From: Limibacter armeniacum
Lineage (GTDB): Bacteria > Bacteroidota > Bacteroidia > Cytophagales > Flammeovirgaceae
Assembly: GCF_036880985.1 (NCBI RefSeq)
Contig: NZ_JBAJNO010000009.1
Coordinates: 2,046,001 to 2,110,000 of the forward strand
DNA: 64,000 nucleotides
Direction: 5' to 3'
A program made the position numbers and the translations under genes. Numbering within the stretch: position 1 is the stretch's first letter; every line of letters begins with the position of its first letter. Below the pieces are notes generated by a model. That model worked only from the letters and a program-made list of their open reading frames with translations, was not told the DNA's origin and ran no database searches. Shown in pieces: positions 44,365 to 53,040 of this stretch.

Positions 44365-44573
44365 AACGTGAACTATGGATTATACCACCCCTTCAGGGCT
44401 GAAATATCATTTACATGACAATGGACTAAAGTCCATCGCTGATATATTTTGTCCCTTCGGGACTTTTGCCCTGAAAGGGTCTTATACAATAGCGCTGGGT
44501 ATCACCCATCGTAAAGAAAGACATGTAAATCAGCCCTAAAAGGGCGAAATAAGGCTAATCTATAACTCCTGCT
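44365..44573. repeat. Structured interspersed repeat, copy C (209 bp)
   Basis: The left TIR at 44365-44382 is well preserved; the right at 44556-44573 is partly decayed. It carries the full set of inner hairpins: CCCTTCAGGG, ATGGACTAAAGTCCAT, GTCCCTTCGGGAC, GCCCTGAAAGGG and GCCCTAAAAGGGC. Its right third matches copy A (CATCGTAAAGAAAGACATGT, then AAATCAGCCCTAAAAGGGC). Confidence 0.87.
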
Positions 44574-44732
44574 ATAGCACCGTTCATTCGTCTTCTCACT
44601 TTTTTACTTTGTCCATAGACGGTAAATATCCATATTGGGTCAGCATATATTTTTTAAGCAGGTGAAAGGAAAATTTTCAATCCTCTTCAGAAAATACTTT
44701 CATCATTTTCTAAACTTTTTAAATCATTTTTT

Positions 44733-45275
44733 ATGAGTTACGGAATAACACCTTACCGAGTAAACCTATCAAGAGTTCGTTCCAGACTGGATAAGGATTG
44801 TCCTTCTTCCAAAAAATCAAAAGCCAAGAAAGCTTGCCTCAATCAACTGTCCCGTTGCGGGTTCGGTACTGAAGATGGTGAGCCTACCGATGCCGAACTG
44901 ATCAATGCATTTATTGCTGACGGCAAAGCTGAACACGAAGGATTGGGATACAAGTATTGGTATGCACTTGAGGGGCTAATTGGAGATCTTGGGCAGTTTT
45001 TATCAAATGGATATTGGTATCCGGGTACAAGTGATCCTTTTTTCAACACAGACGGTTTCAAGTTGTATGATATTGGAGGAGGAATAGACATCCCTACACC
45101 GGATGATTTCCCGGCTGTTTTTGTTTTAGAAAACAGTGATATGTCTGAGGAATTGATTCAGGAATTCGAAAAGAAATATGCCAACGAACTGGAAGCAGAG
45201 ACTATCAAGCAGTTTAAAAGCTGGATTACCCAGGCCCAAAGGTATAAGCAAGATTTAGTGTTGTATTATTACTAA
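44733..45275 (+). CDS. Uncharacterised protein, possibly DUF7691-like (180 aa)
   Basis: The start MSYGITPYRVNLSRVRSRL resembles a family of bacterial proteins of unknown function that begin 'MSYG..PY.V.L..L' (DUF7691, from memory, uncertain). The middle contains YKYWYALEGLIGDLGQFLSN, followed by an acidic C-terminal helical region. Two to three cysteines lie near the N-terminus. No signal peptide or membrane segment, so probably cytoplasmic. It stands alone behind the tandem repeats and ends at the hairpin 45293-45332. Confidence 0.6.
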   Translation: MSYGITPYRVNLSRVRSRLDKDCPSSKKSKAKKACLNQLSRCGFGTEDGEPTDAELINAFIADGKAEHEGLGYKYWYALEGLIGDLGQFLSNGYWYPGTSDPFFNTDGFKLYDIGGGIDIPTPDDFPAVFVLENSDMSEELIQEFEKKYANELEAETIKQFKSWITQAQRYKQDLVLYYY

Positions 45276-45292
45276 TCATTGCCCTAAAACAA

Positions 45293-45332
45293 CATGAGCC
45301 ACCACCGAAATATTAATTCGGGGTGACTCATG
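45293..45332. terminator. Bidirectional terminator, twin of the hairpin at 43665-43703
   Basis: The stem CATGAGCCACC.CCGAA pairs imperfectly with TTCGGGGTGACTCATG. It shares the AACATGAG.CACCACC.AAATA left arm with the hairpin 1.6 kb upstream. It lies between the convergent 180-aa gene and htpG. Confidence 0.75.
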
Positions 45333-45357
45333 TTTGGATTTTGGTTTTGGTTCCCGT

Positions 45358-47223
45358 TTACACCAAATCCAATGATCTTTTTACAAATTTGGTCAGGTCT
45401 TCACCTTTCAGCATTCCTTGCGAAAGCATTGCCAAATCGTAAGTATGACGTACCAACTTGCTTGCTTCTGCCTCGTCTTCCGCTTTCAGGATACGGCTTA
45501 CAAGTTCGTGGTTACCATTGATTACAATATTTTGCGAACCTGGCATATTCATACCAAACATACCCATTCCGCCACCTTGCATCTCTGCCATTTCTTGCAT
45601 ACGACGCATAAACTCAGGACGAACGATTGTTACAGGCATTTCGTCAGCAGAAAGTGCTTCCACTTTTAGCTCAAGGTTCTCGTTGCCTAATGCTTTTTTA
45701 TAAACCTCGATCACTTTATTTTGTTCATCCTCTGTCAGTACAGATTCAGTTTTCTCATCTGTCTCAACCAGTTTTTCAGCAATATCTGCATCCACACGTT
45801 TCATCTGGATTTTCTCCAGCTTGTGTTCAATATTACCGATAAAGTGGTTATCGATCATTGTATCCATCTTCAGCACATCGTAGCCTTTTCTTTTGGCTCC
45901 TTCAATAAATGAGTGCTGTCCAGCTTCATCAGATGTGTAGATAAATACGTAGTTATCGTTCTTGTCCAATTGGTTGGCTTCGATTTTAGCCTTGTATTCC
46001 TCTATGGTAAAGAACTCACCCTCTGTATTGGTCAGCAGACAGAATTTCTTTGCCTTGTCGAAGAACTTGTCATCTGTCATCATTCCGTATTTCACGAACA
46101 GACCAATGCTCTCCCATTTCTTCTGATAATCTTCTCTTTCCTTGTTGAACAGCTCATTCAGACGGTCACCTACTTTACGTGTGATGTAGTTGCTGATTTT
46201 CTTCACTTGCGCATCTGACTGCAAGTAAGAACGTGATACGTTCAATGGAATATCAGGAGAGTCGATTACACCGTGCATCAGGCGAAGGAATTCAGGAACA
46301 ATGTCTTCCACATTATCCGTGATAAACACCTGACGTGAGTAAAGCTGAATCTTGTCCTTATGCAGGGTAATATCGTTTTTCACTTTCGGGAAGTACAGGA
46401 TACCTGTCAGGTTGAAAGGATAATCCACGTTCAGGTGAATCCAGAACATTGGCTCTTCCGACATTGGGTAAAGCTCACGGTAGAAGTTCAGGTAATCTTC
46501 ATCCTTCAATTCTTGTGGGTCTCTTGCCCAAAGTGGCGTAGTGTTGTTGATAACTTTTTCCTGCTCGATTTCTGTTTTGTCATCGCCCTCACCTTCAGTG
46601 ATGGTTTCCTTACCGAAGATTACCGGAACCGGCATAAACTTCATATAACGGTTCAGGATTTCACTGATTCTGTGCTCTTCCAAAAACTCCTGAGAGTCCT
46701 CATTGATATGCAATACAATGTCAGTACCTCTATCAGTTTTGTCAGCTGACTCGATTTCAAACTCTGTAGAACCATCACAAGACCATTTTACAGCTGGTGC
46801 ATCCTGATACGACTTTGTAATGAGCTCCACTTTGTCTGACACCATAAATGCCGAGTAGAATCCAAGACCGAACTTACCAATGATATTGGTAGTGTCTACA
46901 TCCTTGAATTTTTCAACAAACTCTGTTGCACCTGAGAATGCTACTTGGTTGATGTATTTTTTCACCTCCTCTTCGGTCATACCAATACCGCTGTCAGAGA
47001 TGGTGATTGTTTTAGCGTCTTTGTCTACAGCCACTCGGATTGCCAGCTCTCCCAGCTCCCCATCATACTGTCCCATTGAAGAAAGCTTTTGCAATTTTTG
47101 CGTTGCGTCCACTGCGTTAGCTACCAATTCTCTCAGGAAAATGTCGTGATCCGAGTAAAGGAATTTTTTGATGATCGGAAAAATATTTTCCGTGTTTACC
47201 GAAATTCTACCTTTTTCTGCCAT
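45358..47223 (-). CDS. htpG: Hsp90-family molecular chaperone HtpG
   Basis: 621 residues, the normal bacterial Hsp90 length. The N-terminal GHKL ATPase domain (about 1-220) shows LRELVANAVDATQKL, ISDSGIGMTEEEV and the IGKFGLGFYSAFMVS lid motif. A middle domain (about 240-500) and a C-terminal dimerisation domain follow. It is a cytoplasmic ATP-dependent chaperone. A TACATTTG -7 box lies 33 nt upstream, and the hairpin at 45293-45332 terminates it. Confidence 0.97.
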   Translation of the reverse strand: MAEKGRISVNTENIFPIIKKFLYSDHDIFLRELVANAVDATQKLQKLSSMGQYDGELGELAIRVAVDKDAKTITISDSGIGMTEEEVKKYINQVAFSGATEFVEKFKDVDTTNIIGKFGLGFYSAFMVSDKVELITKSYQDAPAVKWSCDGSTEFEIESADKTDRGTDIVLHINEDSQEFLEEHRISEILNRYMKFMPVPVIFGKETITEGEGDDKTEIEQEKVINNTTPLWARDPQELKDEDYLNFYRELYPMSEEPMFWIHLNVDYPFNLTGILYFPKVKNDITLHKDKIQLYSRQVFITDNVEDIVPEFLRLMHGVIDSPDIPLNVSRSYLQSDAQVKKISNYITRKVGDRLNELFNKEREDYQKKWESIGLFVKYGMMTDDKFFDKAKKFCLLTNTEGEFFTIEEYKAKIEANQLDKNDNYVFIYTSDEAGQHSFIEGAKRKGYDVLKMDTMIDNHFIGNIEHKLEKIQMKRVDADIAEKLVETDEKTESVLTEDEQNKVIEVYKKALGNENLELKVEALSADEMPVTIVRPEFMRRMQEMAEMQGGGMGMFGMNMPGSQNIVINGNHELVSRILKAEDEAEASKLVRHTYDLAMLSQGMLKGEDLTKFVKRSLDLV

Positions 47224-47255
47224 AGTATTTTTAAAGTATTTAAATTTTTAGATAT

Positions 47256-47263
47256 CAAATGTA
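47256..47263 (-). promoter_or_regulatory. -7 box upstream of htpG
   Basis: On the minus strand this reads TACATTTG, an exact TAnnTTTG match 33 nt before the ATG. No clear -33 TTTG and no CIRCE-type inverted repeat is seen. Confidence 0.45.
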
Positions 47264-47462
47264 AAATGGATACGCTGTCCATTGCCTTCCCAACCTTTTG
47301 ACATTGTCATACAATCTCAAAAGGTATTTTCTGTGGATTTGATTCCAATCTTTATTCCATTGGCTTTTTTAGTGAAAAATTGTCAGTATGGCATGACAGT
47401 TTTTCAGCACATTGCGGAAATTATTCCTATTGTCGGAAATACTATCAGGTTTTTCCCACAAA

Positions 47463-47487
47463 AAAAGGCGCCTACTTTGCGCCTTTT
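47463..47487 (-). terminator. Terminator after the 244-aa CarboxypepD_reg-like gene
   Basis: A 9-bp perfect stem (AAAAGGCGC/GCGCCTTTT) with a 7-nt loop. On the minus strand it ends in a T-run. Confidence 0.85.
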
Positions 47488-47514
47488 ATATTGATGTCAT
47501 CTTATATTTCTCTG

Positions 47515-48249
47515 CTATTTTTTGTTGGTAGTATCCGTTTCGGTATACATTTCCAAAGGGTTCTGAAGTTTGCGCATCAGCTCTTCTTCTTTTCTCTTGC
47601 GTTCAGCTTCCTTGATTTTCTTAAGCTTTTCCATCTCCTTATCCCTTTTGCTTCTGTAAATCCTTCCACCCACAGATACTCCACTTTGTATGTCTTGTGC
47701 CTGCTTGATCATATTGCTTGTGTTTTCGGCAGCATCGGTAGATACTTTCATATAATCGAACATTGAAACCCTCTTTTGGAATTCTGCTATCTGTTCACGG
47801 GCAAGGTCATTTTTTTTCTGCGCCTCTGTTCGGTAATCGGAATTGCCCAACCCAAGAAAAGCATCATTGAAATCCTTGATATTGGATGGAAAAGGACGGA
47901 CTTCCACCTCACTCAGCAAGGTTGTCAGTTCTGACAATGCAGCCCTTACAAAAAAGGTATCCTCTTTCATATTCTCAGGGATTGTCACCTTTGCTGTCTG
48001 AAACCCTTGATAGGAAATAAAAAGGGTATCAGCTCTTCCGATCTCCAAGGTTGCTTTACCGCCTATATCTGTCACTGCACCCTGATTCTTACTGGTAGTA
48101 ATATGAGCAAATGGAAGTGTAGCACCAGAAGCCTTATCCAAAACCAAAACCGAAACTGATACCTTTTCTTCTTCTGGTGTTTCTTCTTGTGCTAAAAGGG
48201 AAAATGGGAATAATAAAAAAATGAAAAGTAAAAATCGCTGATTGCTCAT
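47515..48249 (-). CDS. CarboxypepD_reg-like secreted protein with a charged C-terminal helix (244 aa)
   Basis: The ATG at 48247-48249 (MSNQRFLLFIFLLFPFSLLAQ) places the signal peptide at the N-terminus; the longer frame begins with GTG. A CarboxypepD_reg-like domain (about 30-115: LDKASGATLPFAHITTSKNQ) is followed by a helical region. The C-terminus is a strongly charged Lys/Glu stretch (EMEKLKKIKEAERKRKEEEL) predicted as a coiled coil. No enzyme motif. Probably periplasmic or outer-membrane-attached; function unknown. Confidence 0.72.
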   Translation of the reverse strand: MSNQRFLLFIFLLFPFSLLAQEETPEEEKVSVSVLVLDKASGATLPFAHITTSKNQGAVTDIGGKATLEIGRADTLFISYQGFQTAKVTIPENMKEDTFFVRAALSELTTLLSEVEVRPFPSNIKDFNDAFLGLGNSDYRTEAQKKNDLAREQIAEFQKRVSMFDYMKVSTDAAENTSNMIKQAQDIQSGVSVGGRIYRSKRDKEMEKLKKIKEAERKRKEEELMRKLQNPLEMYTETDTTNKK

Positions 48250-48385
48250 GACGGAAAGTTTATTCGACACTATCTAAAAATATGTGTAATGTATCAGTAT
48301 TTTGATTCACAGCGTGTTAAAGAGGGGTTAAAAAGAAAATAAAGGTTGTTAAAAACTACTGACACAAAAAATATATAGGCAAAAA

Positions 48386-48430
48386 AAATCCCCGAGTTCC
48401 AAACCTGAAAGGATTGAAATTCGGGGATTT
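48386..48430 (-). terminator. Terminator after the DUF5606 gene
   Basis: A 10-bp perfect stem (AAATCCCCGA/TCGGGGATTT) whose 25-nt loop contains a further small hairpin. A T8 run follows on the minus strand. Confidence 0.8.
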
Positions 48431-48453
48431 ATACAATGGATTACTGACCTTGC

Positions 48454-48897
48454 TTATTCAGCGTCCTTTTCTTCTTCTTCAGCCTCGTCCTCTGTCTCAA
48501 CAGCTTCCAAAGCCTCAGGATAGTTAGCAGCAATCAGGTTGTACCAGTTTACCAGTTTCTTGATATCTGAATTGTAAACTCTGTCTGTATCGTAGTTAGG
48601 AAGTACTCCTTCCAAGAAAGATTCCAGTTCACTGTCTTTAGAAACGTCAATTTTGATATTGTCTCCGTGTTTCTCTTTGATGATTGAGAAAATTTCTTCC
48701 AACGGAACTGACTCTTCAGACTGTCCTGTTACGTAAATCGAGATTTCTTTCAGAACTGAAATTCTTTGGCTGGCATTTACCACCATTTTCTTTTTCGCTT
48801 CGCTTACCGTTTCGACAATTACACCCGACCTTGTTGGTTTCAGGATTTTATAAAGTCCAGGTTTACCTGCAATTGATGCTACGTCTCTCAAGTTCAT
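48454..48897 (-). CDS. DUF5606 domain protein (147 aa)
   Basis: MNLRDVASIAGKPGLYKILK is the conserved start of DUF5606 proteins, found essentially throughout Bacteroidota and of unknown function. Residues 1-75 form a small SH3-like beta domain (SGVIVETVSEAKKKMVVNAS), and residues 80-130 are helical. The tail is very acidic (EDEAEEEEKDAE). No signal peptide, so cytoplasmic. Its wide conservation suggests a housekeeping role, but none is established. Confidence 0.85.
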   Translation of the reverse strand: MNLRDVASIAGKPGLYKILKPTRSGVIVETVSEAKKKMVVNASQRISVLKEISIYVTGQSEESVPLEEIFSIIKEKHGDNIKIDVSKDSELESFLEGVLPNYDTDRVYNSDIKKLVNWYNLIAANYPEALEAVETEDEAEEEEKDAE

Positions 48898-49164
48898 GTT
48901 CTAGTGAATTTTTTTAGTCTTTATGAACAAAAAGGCAGAAGTGTAAAGTTTTGCACTGCCCAAAGCGGCACGTTCCTACCTTTTCGCACTTATTCCATTA
49001 ATAATTTCTTCCAACAATAGATTAGTGTACAGTGCTTACTCTATTGCCATGATCTTTTTGGTTTAACCGAAAAAAACGGCTACAAAAATAATTTTTTTCG
49101 AGGAGAACTACATGCTATTAACATATAAATCTCTATCCTTTTTATTGATTTCAGTTTGTGAGGC

Positions 49165-50076
49165 TTACAGATCCGATTCGTCTTCCTCAATGATATCAAT
49201 ATCTGAAATCAATACACGCTTGGCTATTGCTTTACCTGTTGGGGTTGCTGCCAACCCGCCCAATGCCGTTTCCTTGTAGCGATCTTCCATATGTGCACCT
49301 ACTTCGCCCATGGCATCCACACATTCATCAACCGGAATTACACTGCTAACATCAGCGATGGCAATCTGCGCAGAAGAGTTGGCAATGGCTGCAGCACTCG
49401 CATTTCTAACAATACATGGAACTTCTACTAGCCCTGCCACCGGATCACAAACCAACCCAAGCATACATTGAACTGTAATTGCCACAGCATTAAATACCTG
49501 TGTGATAGAACCACCCAATGCATAGACAATCGCTCCAGCTGACATTGCCGCCGCAGTTCCTGTCTCTGCCTGACAGCCACCAACGGCACCTGCAATTCCC
49601 GATTTTTTTTCCATAATCAATGCAATGCCGGCAGCTACCAACATGCCTTCAATCATGGTGTCATCATTAAGGTTATGTAACTCCTGCAATGTCACCAACA
49701 CCCCTGGCATAATACCCGAAGCTCCCGCTGTGGGTGCTGCAACTACCCTGCCCATACAAGAGTTGACTTCCTTGGCTGCCAAAGCACGGCTGATAAGTTT
49801 CTGAAACTCTGGAGAAAGTACCGTCACAGGGGAGTTGAATACCTTCTTACCTGAATTGTTTACCATTCCTGATCTAGAGGTCATGTCCTCCTTCAATCCC
49901 GTCTGTACAGCATCTTTCATCACCTGATATGCTCTCAGGAGGTTTGCCCTGATTTGCTCTTCCTGATGACCTCGCTCTCTTGCTTCGTATTCCAATACAG
50001 GAAAATAAAGCGGCTTATCTTCTGTTTCACAAGACTTTTTCCATTCTGCAAAACTATCAAACAATACAACTGCCAT
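49165..50076 (-). CDS. sdaAA: L-serine dehydratase, alpha subunit
   Basis: 303 residues. This [4Fe-4S] enzyme deaminates L-serine to pyruvate. The conserved APTAGASGIMPGVL and SGIAGAVGGCQAETGTAAAM segments and the cluster cysteines in NSCMGR, GGCQ and VCDP are visible. The C-terminal GGLAATPTGKAI is typical. The length equals the separate alpha subunit of two-subunit enzymes, but the beta-subunit gene is not adjacent, so it must be elsewhere. Cytoplasmic, monocistronic. Confidence 0.93.
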   Translation of the reverse strand: MAVVLFDSFAEWKKSCETEDKPLYFPVLEYEARERGHQEEQIRANLLRAYQVMKDAVQTGLKEDMTSRSGMVNNSGKKVFNSPVTVLSPEFQKLISRALAAKEVNSCMGRVVAAPTAGASGIMPGVLVTLQELHNLNDDTMIEGMLVAAGIALIMEKKSGIAGAVGGCQAETGTAAAMSAGAIVYALGGSITQVFNAVAITVQCMLGLVCDPVAGLVEVPCIVRNASAAAIANSSAQIAIADVSSVIPVDECVDAMGEVGAHMEDRYKETALGGLAATPTGKAIAKRVLISDIDIIEEDESDL

Positions 50077-50278
50077 ATCCCTACTAATTGTTGATTTTAT
50101 ATGTATTCTGTTTATCTGGTTAGTCTATTTAAATGACTCGACGGTAAAACACTTTACGGTCCAAATCTGTTGCAAGATCACGATTTTTAGGAAGTTTAAA
50201 AATGATTTAGGGATTGAGGTTAAGGGAGGTGAAATCGAGAAATGCGGCAACAGAAAAGTATATCAGAAGAAGACTCTG

Positions 50279-50286
50279 TATATTTG
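50279..50286 (+). promoter_or_regulatory. -7 box upstream of nuoA
   Basis: TATATTTG is an exact TAnnTTTG match 45 nt before the nuoA ATG. No clear -33 element. Confidence 0.45.
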
Positions 50287-50330
50287 TTGACGTTGAAAGT
50301 AATTGTAAATAAAAAGACTAAGCTCAGGGA

Positions 50331-50804
50331 ATGGAAAATTCAGTTGTAACAGACTTTGGCTACCTTCTGCTTTTCATTATAGCAGGTTGTGTGTTTGTGG
50401 GAGGAGGTTTTGTCGCTTCATCATTGTTGCGCCCTAACCGTCCGAACTACGAGAAGCTCACGACTTATGAAAGTGGTGAAGACCCGATCGGTAATGCATG
50501 GAGCCGTTTCAATATCCGCTTTTATGTAATTGCCCTTATCTTTCTGCTTTTTGAAGTGGAGTTGGTCTTCCTGTTTCCTTGGGCAACGGTATTCGGTAAC
50601 AAAGAGATGATCGATCAGACAGATGGTCTATGGGGTTGGTTTGCCTTGCTGGAAGTTTTTGTATTTGTATTGATTTTGGTACTTGGTCTTGCTTATGTAT
50701 GGAGAAAAGGCTTTTTGGACTGGGTACGTCCCGAACACAAGCAGTCAGACTTCAAGTCCAAGGTTCCTGCTTCCATGTATGAGCAGATCAACAAGAAATA
50801 CTAA
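50331..50804 (+). CDS. nuoA: NADH-quinone oxidoreductase subunit A
   Basis: 157 residues with three membrane helices. The NuoA signature is intact: YESGEDPIGNAWSRFNIRFYVIALIFLLFEVELVFLFPWA, split over helix 2. NuoA is a small membrane subunit of respiratory complex I near the quinone site. It is normally followed by nuoB, but here a beta-helix lipoprotein gene follows and no other nuo gene is in the window. The C-terminal ~20 residues after the third helix are longer than in E. coli. Inner membrane. Confidence 0.93.
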   Translation: MENSVVTDFGYLLLFIIAGCVFVGGGFVASSLLRPNRPNYEKLTTYESGEDPIGNAWSRFNIRFYVIALIFLLFEVELVFLFPWATVFGNKEMIDQTDGLWGWFALLEVFVFVLILVLGLAYVWRKGFLDWVRPEHKQSDFKSKVPASMYEQINKKY

Positions 50805-50832
50805 CCCATCTGTTTGCCTGAAACAAAACCCT

Positions 50833-52254
50833 ATGAGATATATCACAAAAACCTTTTTTGCGCTTGCTGCCTTTGCGGCACTTTTTGCCTGTGACCCTGA
50901 GAATGAGGAAATCACTACTGATGAATCAGCAATGCTGACTTTTTCTGCGGACTCTGTCATCTTTGACACTTTATTCACAGAGGTAAAAAGTATTACGAAA
51001 CGCTTTAGGGCAATCAATACATCCAATAAGGCTGTCAATATCAGTAGTATTTCATTGGGCAACCCAACGGGGTCTTATTCTCTGGTAATCAACGGTGCCA
51101 AGACCGATCGTGTAGAAGATATATTTCTTAGAGGAAATGATAGCCTTTTGGTCTTGGTGGAAGCTACTGTGAATCCTCAAGACAAAGACTTGCCTTTTTT
51201 GGTACAGGACTCTGTCGTATTTGAAACCAATGGCAATGTTCAGGATGTCAAACTGGTTGCTTGGGGGCAAGATGCCTTCTTTCACAGTAAAGGAGAAGTT
51301 ATTGAAGGCGAAACAACTTGGACTTCCAACCGACCACACGTAGTAACAGACTCACTTTTTATTGCAGAAAACGCCATCTTAAATATAGAAGCTGGCTCCC
51401 AGATTTACTTCAACAATAATGCTTACGCCATTGTATTTGGCTCCCTACATATCAATGGTACTTGTGAAGATACTGTAAGGCTGGAAGGCATCAGACGGGA
51501 AGAAGACTATCTTGATGTAGCTGGCCAATGGGATGGACTCTATTTTGCGCCATCCAGCCATGATAATACGATCAACAATGCCACCATCCGAAATGGTGGA
51601 AGTGGTATTTACCTATGGTCAGAAGAAGTGCCTGCCACCCCTGCTATTACCATCAATAATACGCTTATTGAAAACATGTCTTCTACTGGTATTTTCCTGA
51701 TTGGCACCAATGCCGAAATCAGTAATACCATTGTCAACAATTGTTTGAGCTACACCCTTGCACTGACATCAGGAGGAACCTATCGCCTTACACATAATAC
51801 CTTTGCCAATTTTGGAATTGACTTTGTAAGAGAACTCCCTGCTGTCAGCATTTCCAATGTTTATGTACCTGGCTGGGAAGATGATCCTACTATGCGACTG
51901 GATGACCTGAACCTTACCCTAACCAACAATATCTTTTGGGGTAACCTGTTGGATGAAATCCTAATAGTAGAAGCGACAGACAAACAATTGGCTATCAATT
52001 CTCAAAAAAATGTTTTCCGCTCGACTGAAAGCTTGGTGGAGAAACTAGGTACTGACAACCTTTATTATGGCAATCAAATCACGGATCAAGATTCCTTATT
52101 TGCCTCATCTCCTTCAGACCAACGTTTCGAATTAAATAAAAATAGCCCTGCAAGAGATGCAGGTATAGTTACAGAAAACGGTGCATCTCCATGTACTCCT
52201 CATGACAACATGCCTGACATAGGTGCCATTGAGTGGGTGGAAGCACAAGAGTAA
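50833..52254 (+). CDS. Right-handed beta-helix lipoprotein (473 aa)
   Basis: The start is the ATG at 50833 (MRYITKTFFALAAFAALFAC), which gives a lipoprotein signal with Cys20; a longer frame overlapping nuoA is spurious. Residues about 40-150 form an immunoglobulin-like region. From about 190 there are parallel beta-helix repeats (PbH1-type: NNATIRNGGSGIYLWSE, NTLIENMSSTGIFLIG, NAEISNTIVNNCLSY). The end ASPCTPHDNMPDIGAIEW is the typical terminal motif of such Bacteroidota proteins. Probably surface-exposed; binding or hydrolysis of a glycan is possible, but no catalytic residues can be assigned. Confidence 0.8.
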   Translation: MRYITKTFFALAAFAALFACDPENEEITTDESAMLTFSADSVIFDTLFTEVKSITKRFRAINTSNKAVNISSISLGNPTGSYSLVINGAKTDRVEDIFLRGNDSLLVLVEATVNPQDKDLPFLVQDSVVFETNGNVQDVKLVAWGQDAFFHSKGEVIEGETTWTSNRPHVVTDSLFIAENAILNIEAGSQIYFNNNAYAIVFGSLHINGTCEDTVRLEGIRREEDYLDVAGQWDGLYFAPSSHDNTINNATIRNGGSGIYLWSEEVPATPAITINNTLIENMSSTGIFLIGTNAEISNTIVNNCLSYTLALTSGGTYRLTHNTFANFGIDFVRELPAVSISNVYVPGWEDDPTMRLDDLNLTLTNNIFWGNLLDEILIVEATDKQLAINSQKNVFRSTESLVEKLGTDNLYYGNQITDQDSLFASSPSDQRFELNKNSPARDAGIVTENGASPCTPHDNMPDIGAIEWVEAQE

Positions 52255-52294
52255 TACCTTCAGAAATCTATTTTTTGACTAAAAACTGTTTAAG

Positions 52295-52807
52295 ATGTCA
52301 CTATCTCAAAAAGTTAAGCTCGTTTTTTCACACCCTCAGTTTGTTGTCGGCTTTTTTATAAGCCTATTCTTTGGACTGTTTATGGCCATCTTTTCTCAAG
52401 ACTTTTACTTGATAGACGAGTATAAGTTATCTGCTGCTCCAGTGGAAACCAAAGGTGAAATACTGGCTATTGAGGAAACAAATGCCTCATCCAATGATGA
52501 GCTCATATTTAAGTATCATTTCAGTTATGCTCTTGAAAACCCTGAGGGAAGCAAAGAATGGGGTAACGGGTGGTCTTATAACACGTGGGACAACAAGCAA
52601 GTCGGCGACACTGTAACGGTGACATATGCAAAAGAAGCTCCTGGAGTTGCTGTTATCAAAGGACATACACTTTCCATATTTGGTATCTGGGCTACTATCA
52701 TTCTAGGCTCTTTCACCTTAATCTCCCTTACTGTCACCCTTTTTGGCCTTAAGAAAGGCATCAAGAGTATCCGAAAACAACCGCTCCATCACAGGAAAGC
52801 CTGGTAA
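52295..52807 (+). CDS. DUF3592-like membrane protein, short paralogue 1 of 3 (170 aa)
   Basis: It shares its layout with the next two genes: an N-terminal membrane segment (FVVGFFISLFFGLFMAIF), a motif DFYLIDEYKLSAAPVETKG, a DUF3592-like extracytoplasmic domain (GWSYNTWDNKQVGDTVTVTY, then GVAVIKGHTLSIFG) and a second membrane segment. It ends at LFGLKKGIKSIRK, where the paralogues continue with another ~80-residue cytoplasmic domain, so this copy is C-terminally short. Inner membrane. Function unknown. Confidence 0.8.
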   Translation: MSLSQKVKLVFSHPQFVVGFFISLFFGLFMAIFSQDFYLIDEYKLSAAPVETKGEILAIEETNASSNDELIFKYHFSYALENPEGSKEWGNGWSYNTWDNKQVGDTVTVTYAKEAPGVAVIKGHTLSIFGIWATIILGSFTLISLTVTLFGLKKGIKSIRKQPLHHRKAW

Positions 52808-52836
52808 TGGTTTGACGCTATTTTATCCATAAATCA

Positions 52837-52883
52837 GGTAAGCTTTATAATAAAACAACTCCATGGAATTTATAAAGCTTACC
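52837..52883. repeat. 13-bp perfect inverted repeat between paralogues 1 and 2
   Basis: GGTAAGCTTTATA at 52837-52849 pairs with TATAAAGCTTACC at 52871-52883, with a 21-nt loop. There is no T-run after it, so it is not a classic intrinsic terminator. It lies where the missing C-terminal domain of paralogue 1 would have been encoded. Confidence 0.6.
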
Positions 52884-53040
52884 ATCTTCCTCTCTTATTA
52901 CATAAGCGAATTCGTGAGACTCTTCATTTAGCCCTATAATACACCCCATAAATAATCCCCAATCCTGTTTTGCCTTATGGAACAGACCTGATTTATTTTC
53001 AATAGGCTAACTGAAATTACCACACTTACCCTTTCCAATA

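Larger units (their letters stand above)
43967..44732. other. Divergent intergenic region carrying two tandem structured repeats
   Basis: It contains repeat copies B and C separated by 20 bp. The remainder is AT-rich sequence without a gene. Promoters of the two divergent flanking genes must lie in the outer parts. Confidence 0.6.

Noticed and set aside
50683-50832. Upstream extension of the beta-helix lipoprotein gene overlapping nuoA
   Set aside because: It lies in another frame over the nuoA 3' end, lacks a signal peptide at its start and would hide the lipobox; the ATG at 50833 is better.
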